DNA of 64,000 nucleotides, from NCBI GenBank assembly GCA_963759125.1, contig CAVWXN010000005.1, positions 1,178,001-1,242,000 of the forward strand. The letters run 5' to 3'. Source of the stretch: JABDQA01 sp963759125 (lineage in GTDB: Bacteria > Desulfobacterota > Desulfobulbia > Desulfobulbales > Desulfocapsaceae). Shown piece after piece: positions 59,299 to 64,000 of the stretch (the stretch's first letter is position 1; every line of letters starts with the position of its first letter). The notes below the pieces were generated by a model that was given only the letters and a program-made list of their open reading frames with translations, had not been told where the DNA came from and ran no database searches. A program made the translations under genes and the position numbers.

Positions 59299-60177
59299 GT
59301 GAGTAAACAGTCCAAGGACAGAAAGACACGTATCGGGGCCTTACGTCTCCGCTCCGTGCTGCTTGCCGTATCTCTGCTGCTGGGAGGACTTATCCTGCTG
59401 GCCTATACCTTTGGTGGCAGGTTCGGTGTTTCCCATCAGATTACTCTGGAAATCCTTGGTCCCCTGCAGTCAATATCAGCCAAAGCAACCTCAGCAGTCC
59501 GCAATTTCTGGGATGACTATCTCAATCTTCTCTCCGTCCGGGAAGAGAATCAGCGTCTCAAGGCCGTGCTCAAATCCTATGAGGAGGATCTGGCCACCTA
59601 CCGCGAGGCCTATACTACTTATCTGAGACTGCAGCAGGAACTCGATTTCAGAAAAGGTACAGATTTCCCCCCCTTGACTGCCCGGGTCATCGGCAAGGAT
59701 CCAAGCTTCTGGTTTCATACCATCATCGTCGATCGCGGTGAGAATGACGGCGTGGTCGAGGGGATGGTGGCCCTGAACTCCAACGGAATCGTGGGGCAGG
59801 TGATCCACGTCTCTAACAATTACAGCAAGGTGCTTCTGGCCATCGCACCAAGCAGCGCCATCGATGTCTTCGTTCAAAAGACCAGGGTCCGAGGAATTCT
59901 GAAAGGCGTTGGTGAAAATGGCTACCAGCTCCATTATGTGCTCAAGAACGCCGAGGTCAGCAGGGGCGATCATATCGTCACAGCCGGCATCGGCGGGGTC
60001 TTTGCCTCCGGAATTCCGGTCGGCACCGTATCTGCCGTGCACCGAAAGACAAGAGGCATGTTTCTTGAAATTGAGGTGGAGCCCTCTGTTGATTTCCAGC
60101 GGTTGGAATTCCTGCAGCTCAATCTCTCCCTTCAGCAGTCGCTGATTCAAGGGAAAATCGATTCGTCGGGAGGCTGA
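59299..60177 (+). CDS. mreC: Rod-shape protein MreC
   Basis: The 292-aa bitopic protein has a membrane helix at about residues 18-38, a coiled coil at about 70-105 and the beta-barrel MreC domain ('ARVIGKDPSFWFHTIIVDRG', 'GIVGQVIHVSNNYSKVLLAI'). It links MreB to periplasmic synthases. The frame begins at a GTG at 59299 without a strong ribosome-binding site nearby (AGAGGGAGA is about 17 bases off), so the start is approximate. Confidence 0.92.
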   Translation: MSKQSKDRKTRIGALRLRSVLLAVSLLLGGLILLAYTFGGRFGVSHQITLEILGPLQSISAKATSAVRNFWDDYLNLLSVREENQRLKAVLKSYEEDLATYREAYTTYLRLQQELDFRKGTDFPPLTARVIGKDPSFWFHTIIVDRGENDGVVEGMVALNSNGIVGQVIHVSNNYSKVLLAIAPSSAIDVFVQKTRVRGILKGVGENGYQLHYVLKNAEVSRGDHIVTAGIGGVFASGIPVGTVSAVHRKTRGMFLEIEVEPSVDFQRLEFLQLNLSLQQSLIQGKIDSSGG

Positions 60178-60183
60178 TCGGAG

Positions 60184-60720
60184 ATGAGAGTCACCGTTTT
60201 TCTGCTCATTGGAATTTTCCTGATCGTCATGCAGACCACCATTCTGCAGGTCCTCCCGGCCTGGTTCGGCTTTCCCGACTTCGTCTTTATCCTGATTGCT
60301 TTTCTGGCTTTTCGTTTTGACTGGCTGCGCGGCTGTCTGCTGGCATTCATGCTGGGTTGGATGATGGATGTGGTGTCAAGCATCTATCTGGGGATGTTCG
60401 TGGTAAAATACCTGATTGTCTTTTTCATCCTCAATATGCTCACCCAGAACAGCCCGGTCAAAGAGGCCGCCTATCAGGTACCGCTGGTGGGCATCAGCTA
60501 TTTTCTGATCCAGTGCGGCTTTTTTGCGGCGCTAACCATGGCGGCTGCCGATCTGGTTTCCCCCTGGTCCTGGCAACGGGTGGGAAGAGAGACTATTATC
60601 CTGATGATCGTCACCGTCCCCTGTTTCCTATTGTTCAACAGCCTCTATGAATATCTACTCAATAGACGTGTAGTACCCCGTGTGATAAGAAAGAAGGGAG
60701 GAAACCGTTTCAGGCCTTAA
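60184..60720 (+). CDS. mreD: Rod-shape protein MreD
   Basis: The 178-aa membrane protein has five or six helices, starting 'VFLLIGIFLIVMQTTILQVL', and the MreD core 'WLRGCLLAFMLGWMMDVVS' with 'LGMFVVKYLIVFFIL'. It follows mreC by 6 bases, with GGAG just before the start, and is one base before mrdA, so it is part of the mreBCD-mrdA-rodA operon. Confidence 0.9.
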   Translation: MRVTVFLLIGIFLIVMQTTILQVLPAWFGFPDFVFILIAFLAFRFDWLRGCLLAFMLGWMMDVVSSIYLGMFVVKYLIVFFILNMLTQNSPVKEAAYQVPLVGISYFLIQCGFFAALTMAAADLVSPWSWQRVGRETIILMIVTVPCFLLFNSLYEYLLNRRVVPRVIRKKGGNRFRP

Positions 60721-60721
60721 G

Positions 60722-62636
60722 ATGGAAAAAAAACTGTTCATAGAAGATATCGAAGAGATCACTGAGCATGACGAAGAAGCGTTAAACATGCTCAAAAGAA
60801 GGGCGATGGTCGCCGTAGGTGTCGTTCTTCTCTTTCTGCTGATCATTATTTCGCGCTTCTGGTACCTGCAAATCAATCTCGGTGAGCACTATCGCGATCT
60901 GTCTGAAAACAACCGGGTCCGAATCCGCTCGGTTCCGCCCCCCCGCGGCCATATTTTCGACAAGTACGGCCGGGAAATCGTTACCAACAGACCGTCGTTC
61001 AATGTCTCTATGATCAGAGAAGATTCGTTTGATATCCAGGATGTGCTGAAAAGGCTCTCGGTGGTACTTGACGAAGATATAGAGGAACTCTGGGAGAGGA
61101 TCAGAAAAGGTGAAGGAACGCCCCGTCATCTTCCTATCACGCTCAAGGAGGATATCGACTGGGAGACGCTCGCCTATCTGGAGAACAACAAGTACAAGTT
61201 CTCGGGAATCAGAATCGAGGTGCAGCCTGTCAGGATCTATCGTTACGGTGATTTGGGGGCAAATATCATTGGCTATACCGGTTCGATCAGCCCCAAGGAG
61301 TTAGAGGCCGACAAAGAGGGGATCTACGAAGGCGGCGATCTGATCGGCAAACGAGGTCTGGAGCGTATCCGGGAGCGGGAGCTGCGCGGTGAGAAAAGGC
61401 AGCAGTTCGACCGAGGTCAATGCCCGCGGCTTCGAGCAGCAGCAGCTAAAACATGAGGATCCGCTGCCAGGTAAGGATATCCAGCTGACAATTGATCTTG
61501 AACTGCAGAAGGCGGCCGAGCAATATCTTGCCATCAGCGACAAAGCGGGTGCCGTGGTGGCCCTGGAGGTGGATACCGGAAGGGTCCTTGCAGCGGTGAG
61601 CTCTCCGACGATCCACCTGGAGGATTTTATCGGCGGCATTTCCCTGAAAAATTGGAATGCGCTCCTTGAAAACCCGAGAAATCCGCTTCTCAATAAAGCG
61701 GTCCAGGGGGTCTATCCGCCCGGTTCGACCTACAAAATCGTCACCGCCCTGGCAGGATTGAGCGAAGGGGTCATTACCGAGAACACCACTTTCTACTGTC
61801 CCGGCCACTACTATTTCGGCAGGCGCCTTTACCGCTGCTGGAAGCACAGCGGCCATGGGACGGTAGACGTCAGGCGGGCGCTCACTGAATCCTGCGATGT
61901 CTTTTTCTACCAGGTCGGGCAACGGCTCGGGGTCGACCGGCTGGCGGCTTATGCAAAAAAACTTGGACTGGGCAGCAGATCGGGCATCGAACTGGAAAAC
62001 GAGAAAGCAGGTATCGTCCCTACCAAGGACTGGAAGAGGAAACGGTTCAAGGAGAAATGGCATGAGGGCGAGACCTTGTCGGTGGCCATCGGCCAGGGTT
62101 TCAACAACATGACGCCGCTGCAGATCTGCCTGATGACAGCAGCCATCGCCAACGGCGGCAAGATCTATCAGCCCCAGATAGTGGAGATGGTCAAGACCAC
62201 CGACGGAGAGATAATCGAACAGTTTACCCCGAAACTGCTCAGCGAACTGTCCAACCGGGATAAATCATACCTTCATATCGTCCAGGACGGTCTGTTCGGG
62301 GTGGTACAGGGCAAGCGGGGTACGGCCCGCAATGTGCGCATCGAGGGATTGACCGTGGCCGGCAAGACCGGTACTGCCCAGGTGGTTCGCCTGGCTCAAT
62401 ACAAAGGTTTAAAAGAGCAGGATATTCCCTACAAATTCAGGGATCATGCCTGGTTCACCTGCTATGCGCCGGCTGATAATCCTAAAATTGCCGTAACCGT
62501 GCTGGTTGAGCACGGACTGCACGGCGGTTCAGGGGCGGGGCCGATTGCCCGGGTAGTGTTGAAAAAGTATTTCGAGCAGTATCTGTTGGAGCAGGCCAGG
62601 AAAGAGGCCGAGGAAGAAAAAGATGGCAAGGCATAA
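60722..62636 (+). CDS. mrdA: Penicillin-binding protein 2 (elongation transpeptidase), one-base frame break near 61395
   Basis: The first part (60722 to about 61395) has a membrane helix ('AVGVVLLFLLIIISRFWYLQ') and the dimerisation domain ('NNRVRIRSVPPPRGHIFDKY'). The second part, in the +1 frame to 62636, carries the transpeptidase motifs SxxK ('PPGSTYKIV'), SxN-type ('ESCDVFFYQVG') and KTG ('GKTGTAQVV'). Reading GAG-AAA-GGC instead of GAGAAAAGGC joins 'RELRGEK' to 'GSSSTEVNARGFEQQQ', which is standard for PBP2. An extra A in an A4 run is the likely cause. The gene is normally essential in rods, so an error in the sequence is the simplest reading. Confidence 0.88.
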
Positions 62637-62682
62637 ACGACTCGGACTATAGAGAAACCGACTCACTAAACGGCCTAGGGAA

Positions 62683-63806
62683 ATGATTCGTTTCGACAGA
62701 AGACTTCTCGCCCATTTTGATTGGTGGCTGCTGATCATGTTTCTGCTGGTCTGCGTCATGGCGCTGTTCAATCTCTACAGCGCCTCCTATCCACCGAAAC
62801 CGGGGGGCATACCTCCTTATCTGAAGCAGCTCTATTTCTTCCTGATGGGTTTTGGGGCTATTCTGGTGCTCCTTGCCGTCGACTACCAGGAGCTGCATTT
62901 CTGGAATTATTTCTTCTACATATTCGTGGTCGGCCTGTTGGCCGCCATTCTTATCATCGGCAAAACTGCCGGTGGCGCCCAGCGCTGGATCAATCTCGGC
63001 ATTTTTAATCTGCAGCCTTCGGAACTGGCCAAACTTATGCTGGTGATAACCTTGGCCAGCTACTACTCGCGTAAGGAGGTTACCGACGGCTATACCATCA
63101 GGCAGCTGGTGGTCCCGATCGGTCTGACTCTGGTGCCGTTCGTCCTTATCCTCCTGCAGCCCGATCTGGGAACGGCCCTGATGCTTGGCATTATTTTTGT
63201 TTCGATGACCGTCTTTGTGAAACTGCGTTTTCCGTCTATGCGATTTTGGGGAGCACCAGCGTGGCCATGGTTTTTCTGGCCTGGGATAAACTGCTCAAAC
63301 CTTACCAGAAGCAGCGCATTCAGACCTTTCTCAATCCGGAAGGCGATCCGATGGGGCATGGTTATCAGATCATGCAGTCAAAGATTGCTGTGGGCAGTGG
63401 CGGAAGGTTCGGCAAAGGCTACCTTGAAGGTACCCAGGGCCATCTCCATTTTCTGCCCGAGCGTCACACCGATTTCGCCTTTGCGGTCTGGAGCGAGGAA
63501 TGGGGGTTTTTCGGCAGCCTGTTCTTTATCTCTATCTATTTTCTGATGTTGCTCTGGGGGCTCTACTCGAGCGCTTTCGCCCGCGACAGGTTCGGTATGC
63601 TGCTGTCGTTTGGCATTGTCATGCTGATCTTCTGGCAGGCGGTCATCAACCTGCTGATGATCCTCGGTTTTCTGCCGGTGGTCGGGATTCCTTTACCACT
63701 TGTCTCCTACGGTGGATCGTCGCTGCTGACCACCCTGCTGGCCTTTGGCATCCTGCTCAATGTCAGGATGCGGCGCTTTCAGATCGGCCAGAATGGGGAC
63801 CGATAA
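62683..63806 (+). CDS. rodA: Rod-shape glycosyltransferase RodA, one-base frame break near 63237
   Basis: SEDS-family membrane protein. The first part has 'WLLIMFLLVCVMALFNLYSA', 'GGAQRWINLGIFNLQPSELA' and 'LQPDLGTALMLGIIFVSMTV'. The second part, one frame over, has 'AVGSGGRFGKGYLEGTQGHL', 'FLPERHTDFAFAVWSEEWGF' and 'LPLVSYGGSSLLTTL'. One missing base near 63237 (TCTATG for TCTTATG) would restore 'FPSYAILGSTSVAMVFLAW'. It polymerises lipid II with PBP2 (mrdA upstream). As with mrdA, it is probably intact in the cell. Confidence 0.88.
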
Positions 63807-63830
63807 GGCCGGGGAGCGGGGAGGGACGGA

Positions 63831-64000
63831 TCAGGCCCTGTTCAGGGCCTCTAGGACGATGTCTTTGAGGGCTCCAATGAAATCTGGATCATCGTTGAAT
63901 GATTCGGTGGTCTCAAGGCGGATGCCGCACCCGGCGGCCAGTTCTCTGTATTCGATGTTTATTTCGACCAATGTTTCCACGTGATCGGATACAAAGCTGA
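63831..64000 (-). CDS. hemH: Ferrochelatase, C-terminal part (cut by the window edge)
   Basis: The minus-strand frame 'SFVSDHVETLVEINIEYREL' then 'ESFNDDPDFIGALKDIVLEA' is the last 55 residues of ferrochelatase, including the family's 'SEHiETLyEiDieYrela' active-site Glu block. The start is beyond the right edge. It would insert iron into protoporphyrin. It converges with rodA with 24 bases between stop codons. Confidence 0.8.
   Translation of the reverse strand, partial: SFVSDHVETLVEINIEYRELAAGCGIRLETTESFNDDPDFIGALKDIVLEALNRA

Noticed and set aside
61380..61410. Programmed +1 frameshifting in mrdA
   Set aside because: No recognised slippery site or stimulator; similar single-base breaks occur in unrelated genes here, so an error or lesion is more likely.

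Overview
The window reads like a chromosomal segment of an anaerobic, sulfate-reducer-like member of the Desulfobacterota (Desulfobulbales or a relative). This is inferred from gene content: a sigma-54-controlled 'orange protein' (orp) type operon, a four-subunit 2-oxoglutarate:ferredoxin oxidoreductase, a UGA-encoded selenocysteine peroxiredoxin, PilZ and GEMM cyclic-dinucleotide elements, and tripartite tricarboxylate transport. No rRNA, phage or complete transposon is present. There is one tRNA (Ala, GGC).

Layout. 1-3.4 kb: a co-directional set of a DUF4388/PATAN protein (cut by the left edge), two roadblock/LC7 proteins and two related Cache sensors, one with HAMP but no output domain. 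3.9-9.1 kb: an EamA exporter, a methyltransferase fragment, a berberine-bridge-type FAD oxidase behind a GEMM riboswitch, and ilvBN. 9.5-16.9 kb: small-gene territory with a ferritin-like protein, small membrane and secreted proteins, a collapsed VOC gene, the selenoprotein, a 122-bp tandem duplication, a family of 65-68-aa microproteins and an enolase-superfamily enzyme. 17.1-23.4 kb: a sigma-54 activator, its two upstream palindromes, a -24/-12 promoter and an operon of NifX/MTH1175-like proteins, two MinD ATPases with ferredoxin inserts and two NifU-like scaffolds. 23.5-30.4 kb: a tctCBA-prpD-prpB carboxylate uptake and cleavage operon with a divergent FCD regulator and two gene stumps at its end. 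30.7-35.4 kb: a broken AbrB-family gene, korDABC, a glucokinase stump and a zinc-ribbon PilZ protein. 35.7-39.9 kb: the aapJQMP amino-acid ABC transporter. 40-57 kb: PilZ and STAS-like proteins, two very large AsmA-like/DUF748 proteins, a lipase, gamma-glutamyltransferase, a cold-shock protein, an MFS carrier, a GEMM-controlled cyclic-nucleotide-binding protein and a DUF3303 protein. 57.9-64 kb: tRNA-Ala, mreBCD-mrdA-rodA for rod shape, and the end of hemH.

Three themes recur. (1) Cyclic-dinucleotide signalling: two GEMM riboswitches with the same terminator architecture and two PilZ proteins. (2) Decay: at least seven gene stumps or internally deleted genes lie between intact genes. (3) Single-base frame breaks hit otherwise intact genes (the second MinD ATPase, mrdA, rodA, the AbrB gene). 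Two of these are one extra A in an A run, which points to sequence errors as much as biology.

Best candidates for new biology: the orp-type operon with two appended NifU-like genes (one membrane-anchored), the UxxC selenoprotein, the microprotein family, and a palindrome shared by two promoters 50 kb apart, both sitting between -35 and -10.
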